From contig NC_034414.1 of NCBI RefSeq assembly GCF_002078875.1, positions 33,010,608-33,074,607 on the forward strand: a DNA stretch of 64,000 bases. Direction: 5' to 3'. The notes under the pieces were generated by a model. That model had not been told where the DNA came from. It made no database searches and worked only from the letters and a program-made list of their open reading frames with translations. The stretch is from Numida meleagris (taxonomy: Eukaryota > Chordata > Aves > Galliformes > Numididae). Of the stretch, positions 24,201 through 37,967 are shown piece after piece. A program made the translations under genes and the position numbers. The stretch's first letter is position 1. Every line of letters begins with the position of its first letter.

Positions 24201-27200
24201 GGTCTTGCTGTTAATTAAGTAATAGTACGTTTTTCAGTACAATATCATGAAGCAGCATAAATTCAGCAACTAAACACATGCCGTCCTGTCCTGTGCCTTG
24301 CTGTTGTCCCAGGAAGTATGAAATATTAGTATGAAATTAGTTGATGAGCCGCTCTGTCTACCTACAGTTATCTTATTGAAGAGCACATTCTTTCTGGTCC
24401 TATTTTATTCTTTCTGATTATGTTTTAATGTTTTTTAAATAAAACATTGCTAAGTAAATTGAACTGTTTTGGCTATCCATAGATACAGCTACTGTTATTT
24501 CTCATGACACTGCTTACTCTTCCACAATTTGAAAGCACTGCTTGTTGCTATATTGTTCGTTTATTTTATAAGCATCTGAATTAGAGCAAGCTATCCAACT
24601 CTGTAACACTCTACCACCTGCAGAGTGATCACTCACTAGGCAGAGTAATAATACTTTTCAGTACCCTAACTTGTGGTTATGTATTCACTTTATCACCTAC
24701 ATACATATATCTAGGTGGTTAGCAATCCTTTTATGAACAACATGCACACAGTAATTGCTTATTGTAAAAGAATTTCCATAGTATCTAAGCAGTTTATATT
24801 TAAAAAAAAATGATTACAAGTAAAACCAGGAGAAATGGCCCAGTGTTTCAGGTATGGAAAATTTATTTTTTTCATTGTCTTTTTTTTTTCTTTGTTTATT
24901 TAGCTTCTTCACATCTCAGAAGGCTAGCTGGAAATGCTAAGCTGTGTTTTGGACTGTGTTGCATTTTCATGTATATAACTAAATCTGTGTTTTCCCAGAC
25001 TGCTGAAAGAATGAACAAAGCAGAAAGAAAGTTTTCTGACAGCTCACAACACTTCTCAGTCATTGGGGAGATAACTGTTAATACTCTTGTTGGATAATAG
25101 GCTTGATGGATCCATTAAAAACAAACAAAAAAACCAAACACATAGTCTTAAAGCTCAGCAAGTAAAAATGAAAAGGACCAGATGATATGTGAAAATTAAG
25201 CTGGTTTCATTGGTGTGCAACCTGTTTCTCATTAAGCCAGAGGATTAGCAGTGGGAAGTGTACTCCCTCGGTTGCCTGCTGACAACATGTGAAGTTCTAC
25301 AACTTTATGGGCTAGCCATTTTCTGCACCTCAGGATTATCTGATGTATTGCGTTATGTTCTCAACTTCAATTGAGTTTTTTAATTAATAGCCTAATTTTC
25401 TTATGCATTAAAGAAACACTGCATCTTGTAGAGCTATTTTAAGAATTTGCATCCAAGTCATTCCAGTATACAAGACTACTTACTGAAAGGAATTTAATAT
25501 TTTCCTTATCTCTTTAGGATGTTTCACAGGAGATATACATGACTTGGTTTTTGCTACATTAGACTTTTGTTAAATGTAAGAAAAAGATTTTTCTTGACTG
25601 GAAATATCCTTTTTCCTCCCTCAAAATAAGATTTCCCAAACAAAACAGAGTAATTGATTTCTATCTAGATATTTCTATATATGTTTGCAATAAAAGTTAA
25701 CCCTTTTTTTTCATGTCACTAGGATTCAGACGATGAACTGCAATTGCATAGTATGGGGATTCTTTTGGCTCATTGTGCTGGTGTTTCTTGGCTGGCCCAT
25801 AAGCATAGCCTTGTGTGCCCTCCATTGATTCCTTTCTCCTCTTGCAACTTTAATAGGACTGGATGAATTAAGTGAAGTGCTGCTGAAGGGCGCATGTCTG
25901 GGTAGGCAGTGTGCTCAGAATGTGCGTAATGGCAAGCCCCTCTGTTAAGCAATGAAGACAGCCCTGTGTAAAACAAGCATTCACCTGTATGCTACAAGAT
26001 TTCAAAGTTTACTCTGTGAATCTTACATTTTTTTCCAGTTCCAAATAATTTACTATTTTTTAAAAAGTTTTTCATTGTGTATATTTCTCTTGTGAGTGTC
26101 TGGAAACATAAACAGTTCAGAAGTTTGTCACTGAGAATTTACAATACAAGTTGCAGCTGTTGCTTTGAAAATGGGTAATGACACTGTGTACATGGAGAGG
26201 GTAAATAAGTACGTATTGCAAGATTTGAGCTGAGTATCAAAATCTATTTAAATGGTAGAAAATGCTGCCTAGGATGTGGAATGCACCTAATGGATCTGAC
26301 TATGACTCTTGAAGAGTGGATTCTGAACTGGAAATTTATTTTTGTGAATATTCTATTCTACAGTGCACAGTGTTCGACAGTAAGAGATGTGAGATTCTGA
26401 TCTGATGTCTTCATAGCATGTATCTTTTCATTTTTACATGTTTCAGTTCTCTTTTACTTTCTTTCCTTAAAAGAAGCTCCTTTTGTACTATGATCTCACT
26501 TTGTATTAATTTTCTGTGAACAGCGGCTTTTCAGTGGAACAGCTTTACTGATGTGGGTTCACTGCACTGATTTCAAGTATATTAGATAAATAAAGAATTT
26601 CTGTAAACGCACTTACTCACTGAAGCATCTCCTGCTTTATTCTTTTTTTTTTTTTTCCTTTCTGTGGCCCATGTTTGCTAGTTGTTATCTTTTTATTATA
26701 GTTTGTTTGTTTTCCAAAAGTATACTTTCTTGCTTCAAAAGGTATTACATAGACTATAGTGACCAGCTGACAGTGTGACAGTGATTTTACATTTTTCTGT
26801 GTATTTATAGAAATGTTATAAGGTGATACAACCTATAAGGTGGCTTAAAGAGTTTTAATTGATGGCATGGATTGCAGTGGCATCTGGAAACTGGCCTTGA
26901 TAGTAAAGAGAACGGCTCTATTTTGCCAAAACTGTAACCATTTGAACAGAGATTTTTCATGTAAAATGTAATCTGAAAAATCTCATGTTGGATATTTTGA
27001 AAAGTCCCAAAATTATATAGCTATTTTTGAAAATGAAATCAGAAAAAAAATAATGTATGCTGTAAAGATATGTAAGTAGAGCCAATTTGTTGAGAAGTTC
27101 CAATCATTCCATTATTTACACGTTTGAAATTTGATGTAGGGAAGTATAAGTAGGATGGATAATTTCTTTTGCTATTTTCAGAACAGAAGAGGATTACCTA

Positions 27201-30200
27201 TAATGTTTACCAGCGAGCTACTGCAATAAAAAAAAAGACATTGTAAAATAAAGTTTGCAATAACTGAAGTCTTTTTCATTTGTTTCTTTCAATCAGAACT
27301 GCAAGAGGCTCGAGCCCTTAAAAGATGGTTTCAGGGTATGAATCCTAGCTAGTAAACAAGACGACCTAAGCTTTGGCCAGGAGTAGTGTTTCCAAAAAAA
27401 CCCTTGTCCTCAGTTGGCCTAAAATATCTAGCATCATCTTATGCTAATTTAGGTGATGATATGTAGAATTTTAATGTTAGAGGACAAGATCAGAAAAAAA
27501 AACAATGCTGACTAAGGAGATTTGATGTGTGTTCTTGGTTTGGTTTTGTTTGTTTGTTTGTTTGTTGTTTCTTGCTAACTTTGTTGTCTGAAACATTTCA
27601 CTTCCCCAGTGTATTATCATTGAACTGAGAAGCTGTGAGTTCTACTATGGCAGAGTAAATAGCTGAAATGTATAAATTAGTTCTAACATCTAAAGGGCAT
27701 TTTAAGGTAAAAGCTGGAAATACATGATTCAGACTGACCACAATATGTGTTCTGAATATGGAGAGTGAAGGTGAAATAAATGCAAACTCAAACCCTGAAA
27801 CTATTTGTTCATATGATGGATTGCCGGTAGGACAGAAGAATACTTTTGTGTTCAATCTACTCAGCACAAACAGAATTGCTTGAATATTTTTTTCTCTTTC
27901 TTTTAAAGTTCCCCATAAACATTATTGAAATAAACTTTAGATAAAAATCAAAATTTTTGTTGAAAGTTCTGAAATATCTGCCTATGGAAATCTTTTTCTT
28001 GCACAGACCTGAGCTTTTTGAAAACAATTATAAATGTTACTGTGTGACCTTCATATACTGACTTTCTTCTCACTTCTTTCTTTCTTTATTTCTCTCAATG
28101 ATCTTTCTGAACTTCTGTAGTTAATGCCAATCTTTCCTCTGTTTGGATAGTTAGAACTCACTAAGCTAGGTACAGCAGTGAGGTAAATAGTGTAGGTAAT
28201 TCTTACAGCATCAATACATAAGATGATTTAGGCACTGGAACATGCCAGAGAAAAGCTGAAGTAATGACTAGACCTTTAGCACTAAGTCCTGGAATATCTC
28301 CGAAACCCCATTCCTCTCTGGAGCTAGTTTGCATCAATTGCTGCAGCTAGCATGAAGATAGCCTGCTCATTTGGGAGCCAGAACCTGAAGTTCTTGAAGA
28401 GATTATCTGTATCATTCCCTCCTAAGAATCTAAAAAGGACTTACTCCTTATTTCTTCTGTTGGATTGTCTTTTTAGGTGCACCTGGGTAAGGAAGAGTAG
28501 GTGGAGGTAGAGAGGAGACAGCTGCTTCCCCCTTTTGTTATAGTTACGATTCTGTTACAGTTCTGATGCCTGAATAGTCTCCTGGGATGTTCTGTCTTAT
28601 CAGCTGTTAAGTTAGCATCCTAAGCACCATAATGAACTTTTTATTCTGAACACCAGTGGTGCCTAAGACAGCAGACTAAAACTGTATTTTCAGCAACATT
28701 CTCCCCACTTGACTTCAATGGTGAAATTTTGCCTATGAGATTTTCACTGATGCCATCTGGTATTTCTCTGATCTTGGATCACTGAGATTTTAGGTAGTTG
28801 ACCTGCCATTTAAATATGCATTTAACCTTTCAATTCTAACTTTCTTTTTTAGAAGTCCTTCCAGGTTTTTTAATGGTTCAACCCCACACCTACAGCCAAT
28901 CTTTTCTCCCAAATTAAGGACAGTTTCTGTACTGGCCATTCTTTACAGGAAGAATGACAACAAACACAAATTATAGCTATGCCTGAAAGGTATTTTAAAT
29001 GCAAGTGCATGTTGCTGCTATCTATAACTCCAATTTTATCAGTGGGACACACTGAACAACTTTATATGAAATACTAATTCACATTTGACTTTTAAACAGT
29101 TTAGGATTATTTTCTTTTTGTTTGATGTGAGGTCTTAATCAATCTTAACACCTACCTAGTCTATTTATAGCTCAGGAATAATTTACCAGAAAAACAATGT
29201 GATTCTAAAATAAAATGTATGATTAGTCAGGATAAAGAAATTCAAATATTCTGTGTAATTTAATTGTCTTCAATATCAATAAATTAGTATGAAAGAAATT
29301 ACGAATCTGACCTGCAGATCCACTCAGTGTTTATCTAGTCAAATTCAGGAAAAAGTAAGGGATAAGTTGGGATAAATCTGTAAATAAATTTTTAAAATAA
29401 TGTTGGCTGAGAAATTTTGTTCAGGTGAAACATACATGAGCGTTACTTGAAAACATGATGCCAGCGTTTCAGTATCTCTTGTCACATTGGTAATATCTCA
29501 CAGTTCTTTTGTTTTATAGCATCTTTCAAATATTTTATCTCAACATGTTCAGTGAAGGAATATCTCTCACAAGTAACATTAACATAGTCCACATTTTTGA
29601 TTGGTGTCACTGCATCTCTGTCGAAGTCCTCTGAATGGCAGGGAAATTAAGTGTAATTTTATTATAAGCAAGACAGTATGAAAACAAGACAGCTAAGGGG
29701 ACTTGAGAGCAAGACAAATCAGACTCAGTTCACACCTTGATATCAAGCATAAGTATTTACTAAATTGACCTTCTATGTTAAGGATGGTGGTAACTAGAAT
29801 GAAGTATTCTACTAGATTTGAAATCAAGCATTCCAGAAATGCAGCTACAAAATATTTCTGTGATTTTAATGAAGCCCCTCAAGCAAAGAATGAAATCCAT
29901 TGATTGGTTACAGGAAATGTATGGAAAAGATAGTAAAAAACTTCTTATTAATGCCTTGGTAAATGCTTAGCCTTGTCTGAAACAGAGCTTCTTTACATAA
30001 AAAATGAAGTAGACCCTGCTTTGTTTTCTTCAGTAGCTAAAATAATACTAGTAGATAATATTTGCCAATGTTATTCTATACTATTTTTTGGAAAACTATT
30101 AAAGTCTAGAAGTAATCCCCTTTTGGAGCCTTCAAATTTTTTTTCCATCACCAGGCATTTCAGAATGGTTCAAAATGTGGTTTTGCTATTTTCATGTTGG

Positions 30201-31175
30201 TTCAGCTCTGTTTTGTCTCTGTGGTACTTTTTTTACCCTGTGTGTATGCCGTAGAACTAGCTTAGTAAACACTCTCTGAGATCTGAAAAGCATGTTATGT
30301 ACATATCAGTACTGTTACCGTGTTACATATTTTATTGTTAAAATGGAAACCGTCAGTCTGTTATGAACTCCTTTTAATTGTAGGGAATGTATTACAAGAA
30401 TGTTGGATTGAAATGAAGATATTACTGATATTTAACACATTGTAGGAAACTGTTTCTGGAAACATTTGTGTATTCTTTATAAAACACAAAATACAATTAA
30501 CCATTTGCAAAATTGAGTAGAAGAAAAGTATCTTAGCCATTACATGCACAAAAATATTATTTATATTATGAAGGCACCATTAAACTTTTTGGTCCAATAT
30601 CTGACTGAAAATTTGGAAAATTTAATCAGTAGATGCAACTGTTTTCTTCCCTAAGAAGTCTAGACTTTTGGATGAAGCTTTTTCTCTCACTCTCCTCAAT
30701 TCCAATTGGACATAAGGAGAAATAAATTGTGAAAAGCAGATAAAATTTGCTTTTGCAACATGATATGTAGTCAAAATATGTACGTTCACACTTGTGTATG
30801 TTTTTATATTACCTGAAGTCTGTTTTAAAGCTGCTTTGTTGAAAAAAAAAAATAGCAGTTTTGTCTCCACTCCTGCAAAATTCTAGCTAGATCTTTATAG
30901 TCAAAGCATTCTAATGGCCGGCACGATTCCAGAGAAACTTCATCTTGATGACCAAAGTTTTAGCTTTGATTAATAAACTGCTATGTGTGAGGTAATTTTT
31001 TCAGCCTTTTAAAAAGGTTAGATAAAAAATTTTTTCTAATGAATTTGGCTAAAAGGTAAAAATTCTGAAAATACTCAGAAACAGAATTTGGAAAAAAGAA
31101 TAGTTTCTGTCCTTTCATTAAAATGTTTTGTTCACAATTCAGATACAGTTTTTCTGAAAATTATATCTGTAGCTT
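21235..31175. other. Intergenic, AQR-ACTC1, no gene seen
   Basis: About 10 kb of AT-rich unique sequence. Minor items only: a 13-bp direct duplication near 21773-21799, a 9-bp-arm inverted repeat at 21286-21309, a T14 run near 26643-26656 and (GTTT)n near 27545-27566. A GC-richer patch at 23640-23930 carries no convincing coding pattern. Confidence 0.7.
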
Positions 31176-31261
31176 TCTTCCCTTCCCTTCCCTTCCCTTC
31201 CCTTCCCTTCCCTTCCCTTCCCTTACCTTCCCTTCCCTTCCCTTCCCTTCCCTTCCCTTCT
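31176..31261 (+). repeat. (CCTTC)n pentanucleotide microsatellite
   Basis: About 17 units of CCCTT/CCTTC with one T-to-A interruption near 31225. Pure pyrimidine on the + strand. It creates artefactual open frames encoding PFPSL repeats. Confidence 0.97.
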
Positions 31262-31264
31262 TTT

Positions 31265-34200
31265 CTTCTTTCAGCCCACAGGAAAATGAGATGAGCTGAT
31301 TTAAAAGCATCCTTTGAAAAACTGAGTGAAATGTTTCTGTGTTAAAAAGAAATAATATGCTTTTTTTTTTTTTTTAATGAATAGAAATAATTTTGCCAAA
31401 AGGTTCTGAGCCAGTCTCACATATTCCACTCCTGCTTTTTAATTCCCTTACTACTGTGGTGTTTTCTCCATAGAGTGGTCTAGCTATATCTTTAGTTAAT
31501 AATTCATATGTTTTTATATGAATTGTCTTACGACTTTGCAAAATTGTAGGTTGGAATCATTACATTTTTGTCATATTCATCAAGTAGCTTAGTGTTCCTA
31601 ACAAAAACAGTAGAATCCGCCAGTCTTGTAAAATGATATTTCTTAGGATATATTGTGACAAAGTGTTTCTGTGTACACAACAGATTCAGAGAGCCCTATG
31701 TATTCATATTTGAAAACAAATTCATTAAAAGTTAATTCCTTAGCTAAAATGCAATTAGAATAGAATGCTTAATTGCTGCTTTTCCTATAATTCTGAGACA
31801 TCTATCTCTGATTCTGAAAAATAGAAGTCAGCTGAGAAACAATCTGGAAAAGCACACAAGGCTTTGCAGCAGCTGCCAGATTCAGGTTCTTTTTGTTTCA
31901 GATCATTGAACTCACTGCAGTGGATTTCAAATGAGAGCTCATGATGACTGGTGAGGAATGGGGTGGGTTATAAACAAGGAGAGTCCTAGGTGATAAACCG
32001 GTAAAGACAAGATAGATGTATTAGATTTTCTCTTCTTAGAACTACATGTTATTTGGGGAAGAAAACAAGGATGTTTTTTGTTTCTTTTGAATTAGACTTA
32101 CAAATATACTCAAAAAATGGGTATTGCATGAGGAGAGTGATGAAATAGAAAATGAGACGTATGTAAACTGTAAGTAATGGAACTTCATGAAGAGGAAGAA
32201 TATGGGAAGCAATGAAGAAGGGAAAAGATCTAATTCCTAGTATGTTACAGCCTGAGCAGTTCTTAACAACTGACTTTGACACAAATTATCATAGGTGATT
32301 GTGACTTGCAAAGAGCTTACAGCAGAGAAATAGATATTTAAAGGTTATGGCAGGGTGCTAGAAATGCCACCAGTTGGGGTCACTGGTAGCAGGGGTCATT
32401 TGCCTCTGCTTGTGGCACTGGTCTGGTAGCAGCTGTGATGCTAAATTTGAAAAGCAATACACAGATAGGCTATGAAGTCCTGATCACTTTCTTTAGACCA
32501 GGACAGGTGCAGAATCTATGGCAAAGAAACAAGAGTGCAGTATACTTGTGGTGGAGACTGAAGGTGGAGTAGACATAAATCAGGGTGAAATGCACTTGCC
32601 TGGCATTTCTGGAGTCTCTCTGTTTCTTCTTCCTCTCTCTCTTTGTCTGTCTTTAATTGATCTTCTCTGACATCTTTAAGTATGTAGGCATTAATCTACA
32701 TAGCTTATATTATGAGTGAAACATCTGCTTGCTGGATGTTCTACAAATTTGAGCTTTTTGCAGTCACATATGAGAAGGGAATTTAGTTTAAATAAAAACA
32801 ACCACAAAATTCAATTGGCTGGGTAGAATTTAGCCTTGAACGTTGTTGTTGTTGTTTTTTTCTTTTTTTAGTTATACCTAATATAAATGATCTTCAAACC
32901 AGCTTTGCTGCATCTAGTAATTACCCATTGCCTTTGGAATTGTTATTTTTGGTGCTGTGCTATCAGCCAGACACTCACTGATGATGATGGGGTGATACTG
33001 AACGAAGAGACACACAGGTGTTCTTCACGTCCCATCTTTCATGGTGTTTAGGTCAGATATTTTTCTAACTAAAAAGCCAAACAGCTGAAATGAGATGTGG
33101 AGTCTGCTAGAGAAACTGCCTGTCAGCATTCTTGTGGAAGGCAGGTAATCTCTCAGAGACTGCACAAGATCAGCAACCAAGATAGAGAGGCTGGAAACAG
33201 CTGAAGTGCTCCAGACATATTTCTGTCCTCCTAAACTGCTCTGTGTCCCTCAGTGCCGATGACAGCCTGAGGAGCCTAAGATGCAGCAGCTTTCCTGAGC
33301 TGCATTTTATTTCCAAGCAGCCTGCAGTCTTCGCACAAAAAAATCTGGCATCCTACCCCTGTCACGCCTGCTATGCTGCAGCTTGTGGAAGAAGGACAGC
33401 GCTTCTGGAAGCGAGAAATTCCTCCTGTGCTGGTCCCATGCTCATAGAGTCTCTGGGATCTCCTTGAGCCCTATTTCTGCTGCAGAGGGTATTTAATGGG
33501 AGCAAGAGTCTTGGCTGTTCTTTGCAAGTGACAAATGGTAAATAATGTCAGACTCACAGGCACACATTCCTTTCATCTCCATTGATGTTACCTGTGCCTA
33601 CTTCTCTCAGCTTCCTAACATGATGGTTTAGCTACATCTTCTGCTCCCAGTGCCCACCTCATTACTCCGTCATTTCAGAGCACACTTGAGATGTTTAAGG
33701 TTAATTATAGATGTGCTGCAGTACACAAGTGAGTGAGAGAAAGAGACACGGAGAGATGATAACAACAGCCTGCAACTATGCAAAGGCTTTAAATGCTGAG
33801 AGAACAGGGAAGGTATTGAGGGAATGTATTAAGTATGAACCACGGGCTATAACTAGGGTGAATGGGGCACAACTGAGAAAGGGAAGTATCTGATGAATTC
33901 TCCTGACAAGTCTGCCTGACAGTGTGGTTATTACATTGGGAGACAGTCATCTAGCATGAGAGGAGGAAGATTTCTCACTTGGGAGTTTCAAATTCTGATT
34001 GTAAAAGTGTACTATCGGGGTTTAATAGGGAACAACTTTAGGTTGCTGGCAACTGCAGAACTGTCATTTTTGTCTTCTCTTCGTCTATCTCCACGTGCAG
34101 TCACATTCATAACTACACAGATGTGGATAACCATGTATGACTTCTTTGTGACAGTGACTCAGTAATGACAGTGACATTCATGATATATGTTGTATGTTTA

Positions 34201-35865
34201 ACATTCTCATCTCATCAGGACTCCTGCCCTTCAGTAAGACTCTACTGTGATGCTTCTTATATTTCTAAAGCACATATTGCTCCAAACAGCTGTCATGGGA
34301 CAAAATAAAACCTGCCAGAGTGATATTTGCTTCTTATTTCTACAAAAGTAAAATTTCTTCCAAAGATTACATTGGCCTGAGGCTTAAGAGAGGTAATGTT
34401 CAGCTCTGTGCTAGGACAAGTTTTACATCCCATGATTCATTGGATTTGGAAAAAGTAGATTTTAAATGAGAACAAAAGTCTTCTGTTCTAAGACATACAC
34501 TGTACTTTTAAATCAAAATAATGCTGTGGTTGATGTGTTATGAAAAGTTTATTGTTTTTATGGGAACATCTACGGATACCAAAAGAACAATGTGCAAGAC
34601 AAAAACGAGAGTGATTCTACATGTTTTAATTTTCTAAGTGCAGTCTTACCTACTGTAAATAATCTGAAGTTGGTGGTAGTGTTTGATACTTTAAAGTTTT
34701 GAAGGAATCAAAGCTTTATCTTTCTGCTAAATATCTTTGTTTGTTTATTTGTTTGTTTTTCATCCAAAAACCAAATAGCAATTGAGAGGATTTCTGGGAA
34801 TCATAAAACCCTGGGTAACTTTTTTTATTTGTGGTTTTGGTATGCACAGAGAACTCTACTTGTGTTCTGCCACCTCGAGTCCCAGTACTGTCTTGTCAGC
34901 TGGGAAACACATACAGCTTTGCCTGTGTTTCACAGACAGTATTTGTGCTACGCCAATAACACTGTGTAGAGAGCTTCCCAGCATTCAGGCTGTTTTGAGG
35001 TATGTGCTGCTCAGGTTTGTTGCATATTTGCCTGCACACCCCACACTGCCACTTGTTCCTTTGCTGCCATGGTGCTGCCAGTAGCCGTGTCATGAGAAAT
35101 GCATACAGCATGTGGGACCCTTGCCAGTCAGATGCTAGAGTGTTTTTCCCCTAGATGACATGCAATGCATTTCAGTAGGTTCTTGCTTCTTTGTTTGTTT
35201 GTTTTGTTTATTTGAAGTTCTGATAGCACTTTGGTGCAGAAAACAAGGTGAATTTGGCCACAGGTGTAAGTTTATCTGGGGACTTTTCAAAGGGCTGTGA
35301 GGAAGCCGAAGCAAATTTTGAATTTATGTGCATTGAGTGCTACCCTTTTTGTTTGACCTTGCAGTATGCAGTAAGGAGAGAGAGAGAGAAGGGAGAAGAG
35401 AGATTGATGAGCTCTGAAGTGCATCAGGATCCTAGATGTGAGTCCTACTGGATTAGAAATCCAAAACTTGAGGAAGGCATAGAGAAAGCCAGTATTTAGT
35501 TATAAAGGAAACAAGAAAATACAAACTATTTTGTGCAGCTTTTGCAGCAAGAGCTGGCTCTGTCTCAGTTTCAGCAGTCTCTTGAGCCAAAGGGAATGTA
35601 GGATGTGACAGGAGGGTCTGATTGGAGAGGAATTCAATGCAGCTATCAGCAGTGAGCTTCTATGTAAATACTGTAACACCTCTGCATGGAGGAACAGCTG
35701 AGATAACATTGTAAACTAATCTCTAGTGCTAGTGAAGCTGGCCAATCCCTCACATTGTAAGGTTTCTGTAGAAAAGATGTGCTAGAAGAAAAAAAAAAAA
35801 AAAAAGGCAAGCAGATGTGGCAACTTACAACAGAGTAAAATGTTCTTATCCTTTCTTATCCTCTT
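31265..35865. other. Intergenic, AQR-ACTC1, no gene seen
   Basis: Mostly AT-rich; 33100-33480 is somewhat GC-richer. (TTTG)n-like stretches near 34738 and 35191, and an A run near 35790-35806. No gene or recognised transposon. Confidence 0.7.
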
Positions 35866-35869
35866 TTCT

Positions 35870-35942
35870 CCTTCCCTTCCCTTCCCTTCCCTTCCCTTCC
35901 CTTCCCTTCCCTTCCCTTCCCTTCCCTTCCCTTCCCTTTCCT
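35870..35942 (+). repeat. (CCTTC)n pentanucleotide microsatellite, second copy
   Basis: About 14 uninterrupted units of the same motif and strand orientation as the array at 31176, ending in a T-rich tail. Frames read on the minus strand as REGKG repeats; not coding. Confidence 0.97.
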
Positions 35943-35944
35943 TT

Positions 35945-37023
35945 TTTCTTTTTTTAACTGAAAACAGTGTGTGGTATTTTTCTTTGAAATGGTACTCTCT
36001 GCACACATAGCCTGTGCTACAGACTCTGGCATAGATACATGAATTCTTACACAAATAGGCACTGCTATCACCAAAATATTTTCAACTCTTTGTTAACCTG
36101 TATCAATTTAGATAAATACATACGCACTTGCAGACCTTATCCCATCACCATTAATTTTGGATGATTTTTCACCCATACCTAGACAGTGAGAGCTGAAGTT
36201 TGCCCAGAGCAGTAGCACTGGCGCTCAGTCCTTCCCTGCTATGACCTTTTTAGGTCACTATATTTCACAGCCCTACACCCCCCCTTCTCAGGTTGCTAAG
36301 GAAAAATTATATATACATATTTTTTTTCTACATATATACATGTAGAAAATACAGACACACCTTTACACGCATATAGTGTCTCACCTGAAATAGGCTGTGT
36401 CTCCCCAAGGCATTTACAGAAAAGCAGGAGCTAGGAATGGCCGAGAACTTTATTGCTACATCTGCTTCAGAGTTATGTTCATAAGTGGGCAGAACTTCAA
36501 GACAAACCAGGGCTGGGGTGGATCTAACCACCTCATTAATTCTGCCAGAAGGAAAATGATGCCACCATCTTTGATTTGAGAAGAAATTAAAGTTTAGGAG
36601 CCCCTGACGCCCCTTTTGGATATGATTCAGCAATATGTGGCAGTTCCCAGCTTTGTACCCTTTGTCAGAGTCAAGTCACAGCACAGACAGCTCTCGCAAC
36701 AAAGCAGTTCCAGGTTGGGATGCACTCACAAGCTCTTTGCTCCCACCTCTCTGAAGCTGCATGCAGCCATATGGTGGAGGTGACACCAATAATCTCAACC
36801 TGCATGAAGCAGTTGATGCAGCTGGCTGGGTTCCCTCCTCGACTGTTTGATCCCCTCCTTGCCTTTTGCACCAAATCTCCATTCTTGTTCCTGTTGTGCC
36901 TTTTGCAGGCCGGTGCTGGGCCATAACACACAGCACTCCCAAGGGATGAAGGACGATGCTGTTCCAATGCAGCCTCTCTGGGACTTGCGCTGACAGGCTC
37001 TGCCTCGCATACCATGCCAAGCC
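35945..37023. other. ACTC1 far-upstream region, no gene seen
   Basis: Intergenic, becoming GC-richer after 36650. Open frames of 100-116 codons on the minus strand at 36671-37115 overlap one another in several frames with no family resemblance, so I treat them as chance. Confidence 0.65.
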
Positions 37024-37095
37024 CACTTAAGGGATGCCTCTCCCATCTTTCTATTTTTAACTAACTGGAAAAAAAAAAAAAAAAGTGAAGATAAG
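37024..37095. promoter_or_regulatory. ACTC1: Candidate cardiac enhancer: NKX2-5, MEF2 and GATA-like sites
   Basis: CACTTAA (NKX2-5 element, reverse) at 37024-37030, CTATTTTTAA (exact MEF2 consensus) at 37051-37060 and AGATAAG (GATA) at 37089-37095 lie within 72 bp, about 0.9 kb upstream of the ACTC1 start. The E-box CAGCTG follows at 37190-37195. These factors drive cardiac genes; binding here is inference. Confidence 0.5.
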
Positions 37096-37760
37096 ATGGA
37101 TTTTCTGGGTTCCACCGTTGGAACAAATTATTGACGTGGATGTTTCAACAACTGAGTAGGAAAACAACTGCCACATTGCATTAATAACACAGCTGGTTTT
37201 TTTTTGTCCGAGCTATTCCCATCTCTTCTTCTCTGCTTTATGCATATCACTATGCATTACTGATCCAGTGAGGAAAAATGGGGGGTTTCAGTACACACAT
37301 TAATGTGAAGGAACAGCTCCCATTTTGTGCCATAGATGTTGTCAGCCAAAACTAGAGAGGAGCCCCATTTTGGCCTGCACACGCTAATCAAAGTTTAAAA
37401 GAAGCTGGGCATGCAGGGCTCCCTCCTGTGGCAGTGCAGATGCTGTCCACGTGCAGTGGGGACACCTCCATTGCTGCTACCGAAAGAGCCTCATGGGTCA
37501 TTGACTACACAGGAGACAGACTGGATTCTGGTTTCCGCTGGAAACAAAAACGAAAAGGAGGGTGGAAAGGTCACGCCCGCAGCATCCCCCACCACCTGCG
37601 CCATGCCTCGTGCTTCGACGCGCCGTGGTGAGGTGCCACCCGGGCTGGGCAGCGCCCTGACACCTCGGGCCAGGCACGGCGGCTCACGCTGCCTCGGAGG
37701 GAGCATGGAGGGCCCCAGGAGAGCTCCGAGCCTTCCCTCCCACCACTTCGGCGGGGTGCT

Positions 37761-37770
37761 CCCTATTTGG
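37761..37770 (-). promoter_or_regulatory. ACTC1: Degenerate CArG-like element
   Basis: The reverse complement is CCAAATAGGG, one base off the SRF consensus CC(A/T)6GG. Sarcomeric actin promoters usually have several CArG boxes, the distal ones imperfect. Confidence 0.55.
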
Positions 37771-37880
37771 CCATGCGGCGGCCGGACCGCGCTGCCCAGC
37801 ACCTGCCTTAGATGGCCGGGCGGCCGCGCCGCGCCTTGCGCCATTCATGGCCGCGCTGCGCCGCCATGGCGCCGAACCGG

Positions 37881-37890
37881 CCAAATAAGG
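37881..37890 (+). promoter_or_regulatory. ACTC1: CArG box (SRF site) of ACTC1
   Basis: CCAAATAAGG is an exact SRF consensus, 48 bp upstream of the TATA box. The proximal CArG box is the key muscle-specific element of alpha-actin promoters. Confidence 0.88.
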
Positions 37891-37937
37891 AGAAGGTGGC
37901 TGCCCCGGCCCGCGGCCCGCCCGGCCCCGCCGCGGGC

Positions 37938-37944
37938 TATAAAG
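37938..37944 (+). promoter_or_regulatory. ACTC1: TATA box of ACTC1
   Basis: TATAAAG in a GC-rich context. It predicts a transcription start near 37968, just before the presumed noncoding first exon. Confidence 0.9.
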
Positions 37945-37967
37945 CGGCAGCTTCGCGCCCCGCCGGC

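Noticed and set aside
31088..31294. Open frame with PFPSL repeats
   Set aside because: Purely the translation of the (CCTTC)n microsatellite.
36671..37115. Overlapping minus-strand frames of 106-116 codons
   Set aside because: Three frames are open at once with no recognisable family, which points to low stop density and not to a gene.
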